DNA from: Stenocarpella maydis
Taxonomy: Eukaryota; Ascomycota; Sordariomycetes; Diaporthales; Diaporthaceae
DNA length: 64,000 nucleotides
Direction of reading: 5' to 3'
Assembly: GCA_002270565.1 (NCBI GenBank)
Contig: NQMI01000021.1
Coordinates: forward strand, 248,001 to 312,000
The notes beneath the pieces were generated by a model, which was given only the letters and a program-made list of their open reading frames with translations, had not been told where the DNA came from and made no database searches. The stretch's first letter is position 1. Each line of letters opens with the position of its first letter. A program made the position numbers and the translations under genes. Below are positions 1 to 11,895 of this stretch, one piece after another.

Positions 1-658
1 GGAAGTTTCGTGCCTTGATGAGGATGTTTTCGGCCTCCAAAGCCTCGTTGTATTGTTGCGCCGTGACGCTACGGTCGTTGATGTGATATGTGCTAGTCCC
101 CTGGGGCGAGATTGTACGCTTCCACTTTTGCTCGTCGCCTGCGTCGTCCTCGTAGACGGCCATCACCCATGCGGTCTTTGGGTCGTTACGGGATCCCCTC
201 TGCGATGTATCCTCGTCATCGTTGGCGTGACCATTGGTGGTCCCGTTGGTGGCCGGCTCGACAACTGATCCGTCATCATTGATCTTGCTTGTCTTCATGA
301 CGCGACCGCGGTAAACGAGCTCTTTCAGATGGGATGATCGGAGCTGCGAGGACTTGATCCCGAGGACGAAGGAAATCGCGTCCATGCTGCAGGTTGACAG
401 TTAGCTGGTTCCTGAACCGTCGGGGCCGGCCAGGTGCGCCAGTTGGTATTCCTGACGCGAGGCTGTTACTGACGAATTGGATTTTCCCGATCCATTGGGT
501 CCGATAATGGATGTGAAGTATGAGTCGCCGAAGAGGAGGGTGTGGTGTCCCTTGTAGGACTTGAAATCTGCGCGGTGCTATCAGTAACAGCTGCCTTACG
601 CGGTTCCCCGACGCGGTGGAGACATACTGAACAGCTCGAGACGGATTAATTTCCCCAT
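1..658 (-). CDS. smc1: Cohesin subunit SMC1, N-terminal part (truncated by window edge)
   Basis: SMC-family ATPase of the cohesin ring, acting in the nucleus in sister-chromatid cohesion. Three exons are visible: 658-628, 567-474 and 386-1, with introns 627-568 and 473-387, all phase-consistent. The start gives MGKLIRLELFNFKSYKGHH, the typical SMC1 opening. The Walker A motif GPNGSGKS is at about residues 33-40, followed by the conserved MDAISFVLG and the SMC1-type stretch ending in ELVYRGRV. A polar, Asn/Asp-rich insert follows (NGTTNGHANDDEDTS), as is usual in the variable loop after this motif in fungi. The hinge, coiled coils and Walker B lie outside the window. No alternative family fits; the only uncertainty is the exact splice choice. 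Confidence 0.93.
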
Positions 659-3222
659 ATTGAACGTCGGGACGGCCTCGCGACGCGTCGGGAGGTGTCG
701 TGTTGGGCGGCGCAAAAGGTCGAGGGCGATGGAGACACCTGGCGGATGACACAGTCGCGTCGACCGAGGGAGTTGCTGTTATCGCGCCGGGTCGAGAGTG
801 AAATGTGGTGGAAACTGGCCCCTCAGTTCTGCTTCGGGGAGAATGGTGCGCCTCCCGTGGCTGACTGCTGCAATGGCGGCAGCTCTGAATCAGGCGAGTC
901 GCGGGAAGGGAAGGAGTGCAGTCGAGAGGTGTGGGAGGGAACGCGACGCTATTTTCGGAGGGGCTGTCCAACGCGACCGAATGGGTTGCTGGCTTGAATG
1001 GTGCAGGTAAGAGGTAGCCAGGGATGTGGACAGGGGTCCGCTGCGGGATCAGTGTGAAGTGAAATCGGCTGTCAACCTTCATGCTACTTACACAACTCTG
1101 AAGTACTCCATAGTGACCTGTGGTTTTGCAAGATTGCAGCTCGTTTTCACAAGTCTGCCGTTGAAATAATTCCATGGTGCGAGTCTCAGAATTTGAGACT
1201 GACATCTGTTTATCAGACCACATTACTTCGTCAGCGTCCAGGTATTCCTCTCATTTCTCACACCAATGATCTGCCAAACCCTGATATTCCGGGCTGTTTC
1301 TCCTTCTGCAGCATAGTTGGTGTGCCAAATCCTCGAGGTTTCGTATTGTATATCGCCGCTTCCTCCCGCATACAGCAATTATGAACCAAAGCGGATGGTT
1401 GCAAAACTTTCGCGAGACAAGCGCGAGAAAACCAGAGGCTTGTCATACTGATCAGCTACGGAGTAGATGGCGCAATTTGTCCCGCAAGCGCGGGAGTCAT
1501 TGACGAGCATCTTCAAGCCCACGGCAGAAAACCACATACTATGCCATCGGTGATATATAACATGGGCCGTTCTGGGGCCAGTCACTTTGTCAATCATGCC
1601 TGACCAGACCTGAAAGCGGCGAGACCAGACCGCCATGCATATGGCAGAAGGCTATACTTCAAAGACCACGAACTCGTCACCAGAGGCTGGCTCATCAGCT
1701 CTACTTGGGGCAACTCCAAGCAGCTCACGCAAAGCCTCCATCTGGGTATTGGGATACTCGCAAGGTTTTCCAGGAGCGTGCAGACTTGTCCGGAATCTGC
1801 AGAAGACCTTTCGCAGTGGCGCTGGCGTGGACGTAGGCACAGACATGCAGTTCAGGTCGCGTTCGTTACGGAGTGCCTGGAGAGATTGGTAGACAAGCCA
1901 TTGTCGGGAGTATGTTCAGTATTATAAATTACCCGAAAGTCTCCATAGACAGTCAACAAGTCAACGTCTTCGGTTGTCCACCCTCGAGGTTGGTATTTGG
2001 ACTCCAGCGCACAGTAAACATGGTTCGGCGAGACGACTTACACAGCCTACAACGGCGATTTCCAAGGGTCTATGGTAGATACGTGTGGTACATATGTACA
2101 AACTGATACTAGTAGCCTACGGGGACATTATTCACATAAACCACGTGGATATACAGGCCAGATGCCAACATACGACGAGCGAGGCTATTGCTGACTCAGC
2201 TCAGTTGGGGGACGACGGAACGGGGACGGATCTGTTGCTGAGGATCTTCAGATGGATCCCCTCAGGGTCCCTAGCTGTCATCTTTCTCATCGGGTCCCTG
2301 AGCTTGGCATCGGAGATGGATTACCAGGACTGCCTGTTGGCCGTGGACCTACCACCAGCTCGCGACTGGTCGAATTCTGCCCAGCTCACGGCATCCCAAC
2401 TACTGTCAGGCTGTCAACTGGTGTGGCGGCTATCAATGGTCGATAGTGTCCACTCACAACGGGGTTCCAGGACACGAGTCTAGGCCCTGCCCAGCGACAG
2501 GGCCAGCCACGTCGATAAAGGGTGCAGGGTGCATTAGATATATGACATCAGAAGCAGGGCCCTTGCCTGTCTACTTTGGGCCCAAGGTACCTACAGCTTA
2601 ACATGAACAGTCCAGCCCAGGCCAGAGGCTACCCCAACAACATTGTTTCATACATCACCGTCTCCGGCATCACACACAGCACACCCACCACGCGTCTGGT
2701 AGCCAACCTGGTCACCTGCGGAACATCCTCCCAAGAGAAACGGTTACTTCGCTCTTTGACCTGGTGCCGTTCCGGAGCTGGCACAACCGTAGCCAACACC
2801 AAGTCCCTTGCCCGGCCAGCACGAGAGCTACGGTACACCTGCGCTCATCGCGTCTGGGCACCTCTTTCTTGTTGAGAGACGGAGCCACAGCTAAAAGGTG
2901 TACGGCTTGTCCAAGGGTACTTGCGGCCTCTCATCATCTGTCGGAACACCCTAACTCTTGTAAGCCACCTTTCCAAATTGCAAGCCATCTTGAGTATGCA
3001 TGTGAAGGTGATCACGCCTTTCTGGCTCGGGTATTAAGGCCTTCAGCATCACCCTCCAGGCGCCCGCCGGACTTGACCTCGCCCACTATATACTCACTCG
3101 GCCGCACTCCTGATTTGTTTCTCGGGAAAATGGCTGACACCTTGGTCATCAGGCTGGTAGAAGCCCTCCCGAGGCTATCCTCTCCCGCATCTCCCAGGAT
3201 CCATCACCGCACGTTACGTCAG
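659..3222. other. Intergenic region between smc1 and gpc1
   Basis: About 2.6 kb between two divergent starts, expected to hold both promoters. I see no gene I can support. One minus-strand stretch (1741-1652) reads like a protein C-terminus (MEALRELLGVAPS, ending GDEFVVFEV and a stop), but no convincing upstream exon joins it. The longer open frame covering gpc1 extends upstream to 2764, but that part is low-complexity and unlike the rest of the protein. Confidence 0.5.
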
Positions 3223-4842
3223 ATGGCGGACCCGGACCCCTTGCCGATCCCAGTCAACAAGCACGATGCTACCGACAGCGAGGGCGGCTGCCTCCCCAGC
3301 CCCGACGGTAGCCCGGACTCGCCCAGCGAGACCACCCCGGTCTTGGGCCCGACGACCCCGAACTCCGGTAGCCCCAAACTGTCGAGGAACCCATCCTTTT
3401 CGAACAGCAGCTCATATCAGGAGGACTGGGAAGCTTTCCCGCCCCTGGACCGCCTGAGTGTTCTCGACATCCTCGACAACTTTGCCCTGCCGCATCAACT
3501 TGAGAAGCTGCAGAGGGGCCTCTCGGCTCAGACGCAGAAGGTGCGCAAGTCGCGAGATGCCCTCAAGAACAGGAGCCAGGTGGCACGGGAGCGCATGGTT
3601 GAAGAATGGAGGAGGCGCGTCCCTACTGCGGAAGAACAGCTCGACCGCTACAAGAAGAGCGTGCGGACGAGCGTCGACAAGCTTGGCAAGCAATGGAACG
3701 ACACGAGGGTTATCACGCTGCGGGAGAAGGTCTCGTTCATCTGCGGCGTCCTCAACATCTTCATCAGCGGCTACTTGATCGGGGCCTACCCAGAGTACAT
3801 GCACATGTGGTACTCGGCCCAGACCTTGTATTTCATGCCGATCCGCTACTACACCTACCACAAGCGAGGATATCACTATTTCCTCGCCGACCTCTGTTAC
3901 TTTGTCAACCTACTTCTGATGCTCAGCATATGGGCCTTCCCAGGCTCGAAACGGCTCTTTGTCGCCACCTACAGCTTGGCCTTTGGAAACAACGCAGTTG
4001 CAATCATCATGTGGAGGAATTCCCTGGTCTTCCACAGCTTCGACAAAGTCACATCGCTCTTCATACACATCATGCCGTGCGCAACTCTGCACTGCATTGT
4101 CCACCTCTGTTCTCCGGATCAACAGCTTCAACGATTTCCAGCAGTCTATACAGTGAAGCACTCACCACCCGGCTCTCCAACAGCCTACGCGAACGTCATT
4201 TCCATGCTCTCCTGGAGTACAATCCCCTACGCCATCTGGCAGCTTGCCTACTACTTCCTGATCACCGTCCGGCGGCGGGAGAAGATCCTGGCCGGACGCC
4301 CGACATCCTTCACCTGGCTACGCAAGTCCTACTCCAAGGCATGGATTGGGAGGGTTGTCCTCTCGCTCCCCGAAAGCCTTCAGGAGGCTGCATTCATGTT
4401 CATCCAGTACTCTTATGCCGTGGTGACCATGCTTCCATGCCCGATATGGTTCTACAGCCGATGGGCTTCGGCAGGATTCTTAACAGTAGTGTTCGTGTGG
4501 AGCGTCTACAACGGCGCGACCTACTACATCGACGTCTTCGGGAAGCGCTTCCAGAAGGAGCTCGAGGCGCTCAAGGCCGAGGTCGCGAGGCTGCATGTCG
4601 GTCCGGACGGCTACATGAGCCCGCTGATGACACCGCACGTGGAGGCGCCAGCTGCGTCAGTGGAGGCAGCACAGAAGGAGGGTAGTGATAGCCTCAAGGC
4701 CGAAGCTCCGGGCAGCATCGACAGTATCCCGCTCCTCAACGAGGAGCGCGAGGCGAAGCGCGTCAGTGCTAGCGGGGTGGAAATCGACGGTGGGGCAAAG
4801 GACGTGGCAAGGGAAAAGAAAGCTGGAGAGGCAAGCTCATGA
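3223..4842 (+). CDS. gpc1: Glycerophosphocholine acyltransferase (Gpc1, DUF2838 family)
   Basis: Integral membrane enzyme expected to acylate glycerophosphocholine to lysophosphatidylcholine, in phosphatidylcholine remodelling. One uninterrupted exon, 539 residues if started at ATG 3223 (MADPDPLPIP); an in-frame ATG at 3130 would add 31 residues, and the frame is open to 2764. The first 90 residues are Pro/Ser-rich. A charged helix follows (about 95-165), then the membrane core with hydrophobic segments near 168-187, 220-238, 246-264, 275-293, 330-350 and further on. Recognisable family signatures are the YPEYMHMWYSAQTLYFMPIR block (about 189-208), the NSLVFHSFDKVTSLFIHIMP block (about 266-285) and YAIWQLAYYFLIT. 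The C-terminus is a charged tail after the last membrane segment. The family assignment is strong; enzymatic activity is inferred from yeast Gpc1 (YGR149W). Confidence 0.88.
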   Translation: MADPDPLPIPVNKHDATDSEGGCLPSPDGSPDSPSETTPVLGPTTPNSGSPKLSRNPSFSNSSSYQEDWEAFPPLDRLSVLDILDNFALPHQLEKLQRGLSAQTQKVRKSRDALKNRSQVARERMVEEWRRRVPTAEEQLDRYKKSVRTSVDKLGKQWNDTRVITLREKVSFICGVLNIFISGYLIGAYPEYMHMWYSAQTLYFMPIRYYTYHKRGYHYFLADLCYFVNLLLMLSIWAFPGSKRLFVATYSLAFGNNAVAIIMWRNSLVFHSFDKVTSLFIHIMPCATLHCIVHLCSPDQQLQRFPAVYTVKHSPPGSPTAYANVISMLSWSTIPYAIWQLAYYFLITVRRREKILAGRPTSFTWLRKSYSKAWIGRVVLSLPESLQEAAFMFIQYSYAVVTMLPCPIWFYSRWASAGFLTVVFVWSVYNGATYYIDVFGKRFQKELEALKAEVARLHVGPDGYMSPLMTPHVEAPAASVEAAQKEGSDSLKAEAPGSIDSIPLLNEEREAKRVSASGVEIDGGAKDVAREKKAGEASS

Positions 4843-6882
4843 CTTTGATATGGCGCTGACCTTGCACTTATAATAATTAACTATTTTCTTGGTACTATTG
4901 TCAGCGCAGGTTGGATGGATGGTCAGGGGTGTCTCTCCTCAGCCACGCAACTCGCTGGACCTTTTAGGTTCCTGACTCAAGGGTATTGTTACGTCTGCCT
5001 TCAGGCCTTGGTTAATCCCTCATCTGGTCGTGATTCTGATAAAGTTTGTTGTTTCTCATGTACCTATATCAATGTATGTGTCTGCTTGGTTACCAGCTCG
5101 CGTTGTGGTTGTGTATCGCCGAGCCCACCGGAGGGTTGGTTAGCTGTAGCATGACGACGATGGTGGATCAATGTGACCGTCAAAGACGGAGCAGAATACA
5201 TACAGCGCGAGACAGTGATATCTGGTTTAAAATAGAATGCGACTGATGGGCTTTTATTACTAGCTAGGGAAGCACAACAGTCAAGGGATAAGCGTAGCAA
5301 GGAGGTATTCTTACTGCGAAGCTTTTAATTAATAAATTATATATATATATTTTTAGGAATTAATTAAATAATTAATTACCTCTTTATTTATTTATCTTTT
5401 AATTTTATTAATTCGAGATCCAGATTTGGACTAATCCCCATTCGAGAAACATATTGTCGGTTTGCCGTATTAGAATAAGCTCCGCTCGTCGGTTCCTTCC
5501 GCTTCGCGTAAGAAACCTCCTCGCTACGCTTAATGAGAATTGTTCAAACCTTCGCCTGTTGATTTCAGGCGTCAAAATTTCTTTATGTCCCAACGGACCA
5601 ATCTCATACAAATAAATACGGCGCAGTAACTTAGCCTGATGTAAGAAGAAGGTGTATATGGGCTGTCAGGAACAAGTCTCCTGTCGTGCGTCCGGTAGAC
5701 AGTAGTAAACTTGCCATACCACCAAATGAGGTGCACAAGTGCACACTGCACAAGTGTGCTGACTCAGCACCAGCTTAGTCAGAGTAGACCAGTATATAGT
5801 TCCCATCACTTCATACGTATACTTGACCCAGCCAACAATATCACTGAAAAATTAATTTCAAGCAATTCGTTGTTGTAGTCGAAGTCGCCAACCAACGCTT
5901 CTCCAATTTTATGAGCACCCACCTACGAGGCCCAAAGACCCAGCGAGCAGCACGGTTGTAAAAGCACACGTACGTATAAGAGCATTCAAGGTGTGCGCAA
6001 CGCTGTCTCTACTCATCATCATGATATCTCGTGTGACCAACCAGCCAACCAAACGGCCACCCTCGGTCAATGCTGAACAAAACAAGTCTGGGTACTCTTT
6101 CCCATGCACGTAGCCTCTGGCAAAACGCGGCTGGGAGTTTACTCTTGCCCCGTGGGAGGGTATTATGATAGTGGCGATGTGCCCCGTCCCCAAAAGGCGT
6201 TATTCAGCCTGCCAAAAAGAAAGGAGTCCAAAATCCAGGCCGTTTTCAGAACGACCCCCGTCTTGCCCCCAAGCCCTGGTTGTGTCCGTGCCAGTGGCCC
6301 TTCCCTTCCCTCCCTTCCATTCCTTTTGCCCCGCGAGAGCAACCCCGCTGCGCGCCTGTTCCGACCAAGAAGCACACCGGTAACAATGCGACGACTGTTC
6401 ATGTAGCCTATTGAGGCTTGTGTGCTTTAATACCGGCAAGGATCGGACGGGGTGCCGCACAGCCCCAGAGAGCGATGGGAAAAAATGGGTAAGCCATGAA
6501 GGGTGGTGTTAGTAATAGTAGTAGCACATGCAAACAATTGTCTCCGCCTGGCGACTTGGAGGTTCCAAGACGACCCGGGGAACAGCCCGCCGAGAATAGT
6601 GTAGCCGTGGTGATGATTGGAGGAGAAAAGTATTCACGATCCCGTCCAACGCCTCGCAAATGAATAGGCAAAACCAAGCACCACACCGTCCTTTATCCCT
6701 CGATATGCCACAAACGCCAGTTGTGTCCTATGACTCTTATCTCCTGAGCACTGAAAAGCAGCGCATAGTCCGCCGCCCCTTCCAAGACTTCAAACAACAC
6801 CTTGCTAGGATGGAGGTCTCTTTTATGCACGAAACGGATGTCATGCAAGTCAGAATGTTAGGGGTGGCAGCCTCCAGGCTAA
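4843..6882. other. Intergenic region between the 3' ends of gpc1 and cdh1
   Basis: Tail-to-tail spacer of about 2 kb. It contains an AT-rich island (about 5320-5420, with alternating TA and TTAATTAA runs) flanked by the arms of a long inverted repeat, listed separately. The rest has no supportable ORF. Confidence 0.6.
5288..5534. repeat. Long imperfect inverted repeat with AT-rich spacer
   Basis: The left arm 5288-5322 (core AAGCGTAGCAAGGAGG) and right arm 5501-5534 (core CCTCCTCGCTACGCTT) are near-perfect reverse complements over about 34 bases with one substitution and about three small indels. They are separated by about 180 bp, of which the first 100 are extremely AT-rich. No flanking target-site duplication was seen. 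Base composition and the short GC-rich arms in AT-rich DNA differ from everything else in the window. Confidence 0.7.
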
Positions 6883-8819
6883 TCAACGGATTATGCCCCA
6901 GTCCGAAAGGCGCCCTGCCCCGTCACTCTCCTCTCTGGTCCCGGGCTTCCTTCCAAAAACGTTCCAAAAACGTAAAGTCTCGTCGCCAGCACCGGTGACG
7001 ACTGTGCGGCCGTCCGGACTCATAGCCAGGTACAAGACCCGATACGTGTGGCCGGTGAGGCTTACGACCTGGGTCATGGACGGATATTTCCACACCACAA
7101 TCTGATTCTGGCTGTATCCGTGCGTCGAGACAATCTCGTTGGAGTTCTTTGACCAGGCGATATTGCAAACTTGGCTGCCTGTGTCGACCTCGCTGATGAC
7201 GCTGCCTTTGAGGGTGTCATGAAATATGATTCGTCTGTCGGCCGTGCCACCTCCTGACGCGAGCAGACCCCTCTGGTGTGGGGACCAGGCTATCGCCTTG
7301 ACTGCGGCTGTGTGGTCCGAGAATTTCCACAGCGGTGTCTCATTGAGGCCTTCCCAGACCATCAGCTTGTTGTCGTTACCGCCTGACGCGAGCTGCCCGT
7401 CATCTGCGTTCCACTTCAGTCCGCACACCTCCTGCTTGTGGCCAACCAGTTTCCGGACCCACTGGTCTGGTCTCCTGACATCGCGATGGTAAATCATTCG
7501 GTCTCGGGATCCTGAAGTCAGGATATGCGAGTTCCATGCCAGTGAACCGACTCTACCAGTATGGCCAGTCATGGTTCTCAGCCGTCGTGTTTTCTCGGCA
7601 TCCCAGATCTGCACCAGTCCCTTGTGGGTACCGATGGCAATGTGCGTTCCCTTTTGTATCCAAGACACGCTCGTAACGGTGTCGTCCTCGAGGGTGCACA
7701 GCTTGTTCACCCGGCTTGTCTGAGCGTTCCACATGTAAACGCTCGATCCCAGACCGACGCCCAGGACGTTCGCAGAGCCCCAGTCGACGAGATTCAGGTA
7801 GAAGTCATCCGCCAGCTCCGGAGCGTCCAAGACCTTGTATGGGACCTTGCTCACCGCCCTAGGTTGCCGCCTCGGGCTCAATAACATCTGCTGGCTCCCG
7901 AACCTAACGGGCGACAGGCTGTAAATCTCGGCCCTGGTGTCCATGCTAGGGCCATGTCGACTCTGTGGCGTCCTTGAGGGAGTCATGTGACCAGCAACGC
8001 CGCTGTGGTTGCGCGGCGACATGTACGTAAACAGATTTTTGTGGGGCGTGGATGGGGTCATGGCTGGCGGCAGGGACGGGGCTGGAGCCGCTGGAGGCGT
8101 GTGCGATCTCGACCCGTCATATGAGGCTGCATTACGAGCTGATGCTGGCAGAGAAGGGTCGGGAGACAATATGGGCGGCGTGGTGTGCGGTATTGAGCCC
8201 TCGAACAGCTCTGCACGGAGGAGGGAATTGTATGTCCGGTTTGCTTGCTCCGCTGCATGGCGCATCAGTTCTGTATCCTGAATCTCGTGCTCGACCTGGC
8301 AAACTCACTCTTTTGAAAGTTCAACTCGCCATGAGAAGGCCGTTTCGACCTCGCCGCGGTGGGTGTGCCAGGCTCATGGAGGCTGTAGCTGGCCTGCAGG
8401 TCCTGACCAGTCCGAGTAGGAATAAATCTGTCGCGCCCTGTCAGCTATGGATGGTCCTCGGCCGAAGGAGCACGAGTGTTGGGTTACCTATCGCCATTTA
8501 TTCTTTGGCGTTTCCTCGAAGGACTTCCGCCCGGTGTTGACTCCCTCTGCGAGCGGCTCGTCTGTCGGCGCAGCTCTACGTCAACTGCCTCGACATCCAG
8601 TGGGCCTCCTCGCCCGGCATCGCTCTCCCTAGGGTTTGACCTAGTATGTCTTGAAACCCCGATGTCGATGTTGTGCTTGACCTCCAGGCGGGCGCGATCT
8701 GCGGGAGGTGGGGGTGTCGCTATCCTGCCGGGGGTGTGAATGGCGCTGTTCGAAGCTGAGCAGCCCCTTTTGGAGGCAGGCAGATCGATGCCTCTTAACC
8801 TGTCCGGATCGAGCGTCAT
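6883..8819 (-). CDS. cdh1: APC/C activator Cdh1 / Fizzy-related
   Basis: WD40 substrate adaptor that activates the anaphase-promoting complex in late mitosis and G1. Three exons: 8819-8488, 8427-8309 and 8252-6883, giving 606 residues; introns are 8487-8428 and 8308-8253. The second intron ends after a CTGAT branch point. A nearer acceptor would give an unusually short 38 bp intron, so the 56 bp version was chosen. A perfect C-box (DRFIPTR, about 110-116) is created across the first splice junction, which supports that intron. The low-complexity N-terminus carries several Ser/Thr-Pro sites, as expected for CDK-inhibited Cdh1. The seven-bladed propeller spans about 290-595, with blades such as SGSRDRMIYHRD and SGGNDNKLMVWEG. 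The protein ends in Ile-Arg, the APC/C-docking IR tail. The C-box, IR tail and the VPYKVLDAPEL entry to the propeller favour Cdh1 over Cdc20. Confidence 0.93.
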
Positions 8820-11698
8820 GATTGGGGGGCGGGGACGGATGGTCTAGGATCGTGATCTGTGATCTGGTGGTGGTCGTCGGCCTCTCGGGCGACCTGGACA
8901 AGTTGATGTCCAGCTTTTAGAGGTGTTCTCGAACGATTGGTTCGATGGGTGAGATTCGTACGGGCAGCGTTGCGTCGCGCCTGCCTTGTTCACCGATGGC
9001 TGAAGAAAGGGCGTGTATGGGTTGGGTGTGAGCGAGCAGGTGGGGGTCGGTTTTCAAGCTTGTTGCGGAGAAGGGTCGGAAAAGCCCGGGTGGTAGAAGT
9101 ATTATTCAGGATGGAAAAGCCAGTCGGACGCTTTTTGGCTGCCAACGACTCAACGCGAGGCCGGGGCTATGGCATATCGTTGAATGGCAATGTCGCCTCG
9201 GATGGCTATCGTAGGGCGACGGATAACAATGCGACGGCGCAAGCCAGAATGGGGCGGGGCGGCCGGCCGATTCAATTGTCATGGACTGTGTGATTGAGCT
9301 GCGGGGTGGTGGCTGTTGCGAGCGAGCAGGCTCGTGGCCGTGATGGGTGGTGGTGACTGGGGACGCAAAGTGAGTGAAGTCGTGTGAATGAGCAGTGCAG
9401 TAGGTGTGGGATGGAATGGAACGGAGTCGCCTGCCGTGTGGATGAGGCGGGTATGCTCCCACTCTGTGCTGTGTGGGCTGGCTGGCGGGCTAGCAGCAGG
9501 CACACGATCGGCTCCCCCCCCCCCAAAAATCAGGACAGCCACGCGGTGCTGGAAACGGCCTAGCGCGATTTGTTGTGTTTTGGTGCTCCCTCGTGCATCT
9601 GATTGGCTGACTGGACCTGATGGCATGCAAAACAAAGAAGCCACCCCTCTTGCCTACTCCCTTTCTCAACTTCTTCCTCACCTTCCACGACTACCGAATA
9701 ACAACAATAATAATACCCCTGCCCTGTCTCTTGCAACCTGAAGAAACCACAACTCGAGATGAGCGATTAATCATGTAAAATGCAGGAAAAGGGCACAGTA
9801 TTGAGCAGCATGATAAAACTGCTTGGCACCCTGACACGCATCCATCCCATCACACATTTGAGTGCAGCACTCATTCTGGCACTGCACGATGGCCCAGTCC
9901 GGAACCCTCTTTGCTCAGGATCCATTTGGTGGCGGATGCGAACGGTTCCCTCATGAAAGCCATGTGTTGTCCTGTTGTTTCCAATTCTTTGTTGAGGACT
10001 GGGTCGAAACCCGCTTCAGAATGTTCTCAGCCAAGCACAGACACAGGGCAAGCAACTCTGTTTTGCCTTGGAACACGAGATCGCGAGTTTTGACGTCCAC
10101 AGTGGCCTCAGGGTGGGGGCCGTTGTTATTGTCGTGTCGCGTCTGCTTGGTGCTTGCAGAGGTTGGGTGGGGATAACACACTGCACTACCAAGCCTGCAA
10201 GCCTAGGTAATCTGCAGCACTGCACAGTGCAGCATGGCGAGGCAGGGGCATTGTTGTTTTTGAACCTGACAGGGCAAGCAATTGTCCAGTCAACGGCTAA
10301 GCCAGCCACTTAAGCATCCACAACCAACCGGCGCGTGCTCTTGCCCTGCCTCCCAGGACATCGTTGACCCTTGCAGTAAACAGGTTCGCTCCAATGGCCC
10401 CCAGACGCTCGTTCTCTTTGCTTGTTCATATTACGCGCCGGCTCGCGTTGCACTTTTGTCAGAGAGGCTGCATCCATTCGCTGCCAGCAGCAACAAAAAC
10501 AATAACAACAACAACAACAAAGCCCGACCAGCTGTGGAATGTTGATTGTAGCTCTCTCTGCTTCTGTCTGTTCGCCCCATTCTTGGATGCTGCACCCATT
10601 GCTAAGTACCTAGGTAAGCCATTGAAGAATGCACGTGGTAGAATCCGTGGCTGGCCTTCCTCCAGCCTGTGCTCCAGCGCTCATCTCATCCCAGTACTCC
10701 GTACTCTACCCTATCATGCCCTTCTTGATGGTATCCGCCTCATCATGCCGGACTCCATAGCTCCACGGATTGACAGCCTTGCCCTCGGGGTTTACGGAGC
10801 ACTGTGGCCCACCTGATTACCGACACAAATGAACGTACCGGGGACTTGACATGATGGAGTGAACTCTGTATTTGCCTTTATACTCGGGTCCCATTGCAGC
10901 AATCACACTCAGTTGCCCCGTTGTGACGATATAGGCTCTGCTCACCGACCGTTCCATTGTCTCACGGCAGCCTCGTGCCAAACCACCATGGTTCAGGTTG
11001 GCGGCTGAGAGAGACGCCGACTACTTGGCCAGTACTAGGGAGGCTCTTGCGGGAGGCCCCACGGCAGCCAGGCTCGGGAACTACTGAGAAACAGATCTCA
11101 GATGCTGCACGCTACTCCGTATATGCGCGATATCTACTAACTGTTGCTCCGGCTGATGGTTCCCTTGGCCCCTCAGGTCTGCACCTGTTTCGTCAAGGAC
11201 CAGAACGGGGAAACACGACGGGGCTCAGGGGCCGAACACGTTGCCTTGCTATCGTGGTGCCATCACTGCAACCTCCTCCCTCTTCCTCTCAAGCCACTGC
11301 CCCGCATCGTCAACGCCCGACCTCACCCACACACTTCAGGTCCCAATAAGATAGATGGGAATGTGTCCGAGCACAAAACCGCTACCCTACCGGACCGCCG
11401 CCCGTGGAGCCCCGCCAGCGGAAGAAGTTAGTCGATGGCACCCCTTCGTCCATCGCCCAGCCAGCCACCCAGCCGGCCGGCCAGCCAGTGACATGTACGG
11501 ACGTACGTACGTCCCTCCCGACCTGCCGACAGCTTCCGGCTGAAGGCGCGATGAGCGGTCTTGTTCACGATCGCCGGGCGTCTGTCCATGGGCGACCCTG
11601 GCTGCTCAACCCTGCAGCTCATCCCCCGGGGTCCCACTCTCCCACTCCAGAGTCCCGCAGCTTGGACGGAGATTTTGTGGCTCACTGACTTGCCGCCC

Positions 11699-11713
11699 GG
11701 GGGGGGGGGGGGG
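11699..11713 (+). repeat. G15 homopolymer tract
   Basis: Fifteen consecutive G residues in the leader region about 600 bp upstream of the RGS-LOV start codon. Length may vary between strains or reads. Confidence 0.9.
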
Positions 11714-11870
11714 CGAGGCACAGAGTCACATCCTGTCTTGCGATCTGTGGGTACCTGCTCCTCCTCTTCCACATGCAACTTCCGATGCGCGAGCCTGCGC
11801 AACCGTGGCGCTGGTTGCGCGCTATCGCCTTGGCTCGGGAGGTCCCTTGCCATCCATTATTCCAGGCTAT

Positions 11871-11895
11871 GTATACATACATACATACATACATA
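11871..11895 (+). repeat. ATAC tetranucleotide microsatellite
   Basis: About five tandem ATAC units in the presumed 5' region of the RGS-LOV gene. Confidence 0.9.

Noticed and set aside
276..1223. 315-codon minus ORF over the smc1 start
   Set aside because: It runs through the two smc1 introns in another frame; the spliced SMC1 reading gives a clear Walker A protein.
3606..4685. 359-codon plus ORF inside gpc1
   Set aside because: Shifted frame of gpc1 without membrane segments; the gpc1 frame has family motifs.
8253..8308. A shorter 38 bp version of the second cdh1 intron (acceptor after GATACAG)
   Set aside because: It keeps frame but is shorter than other introns here and would lack a branch point; the 56 bp version has CTGAT about 15 bases before its acceptor.
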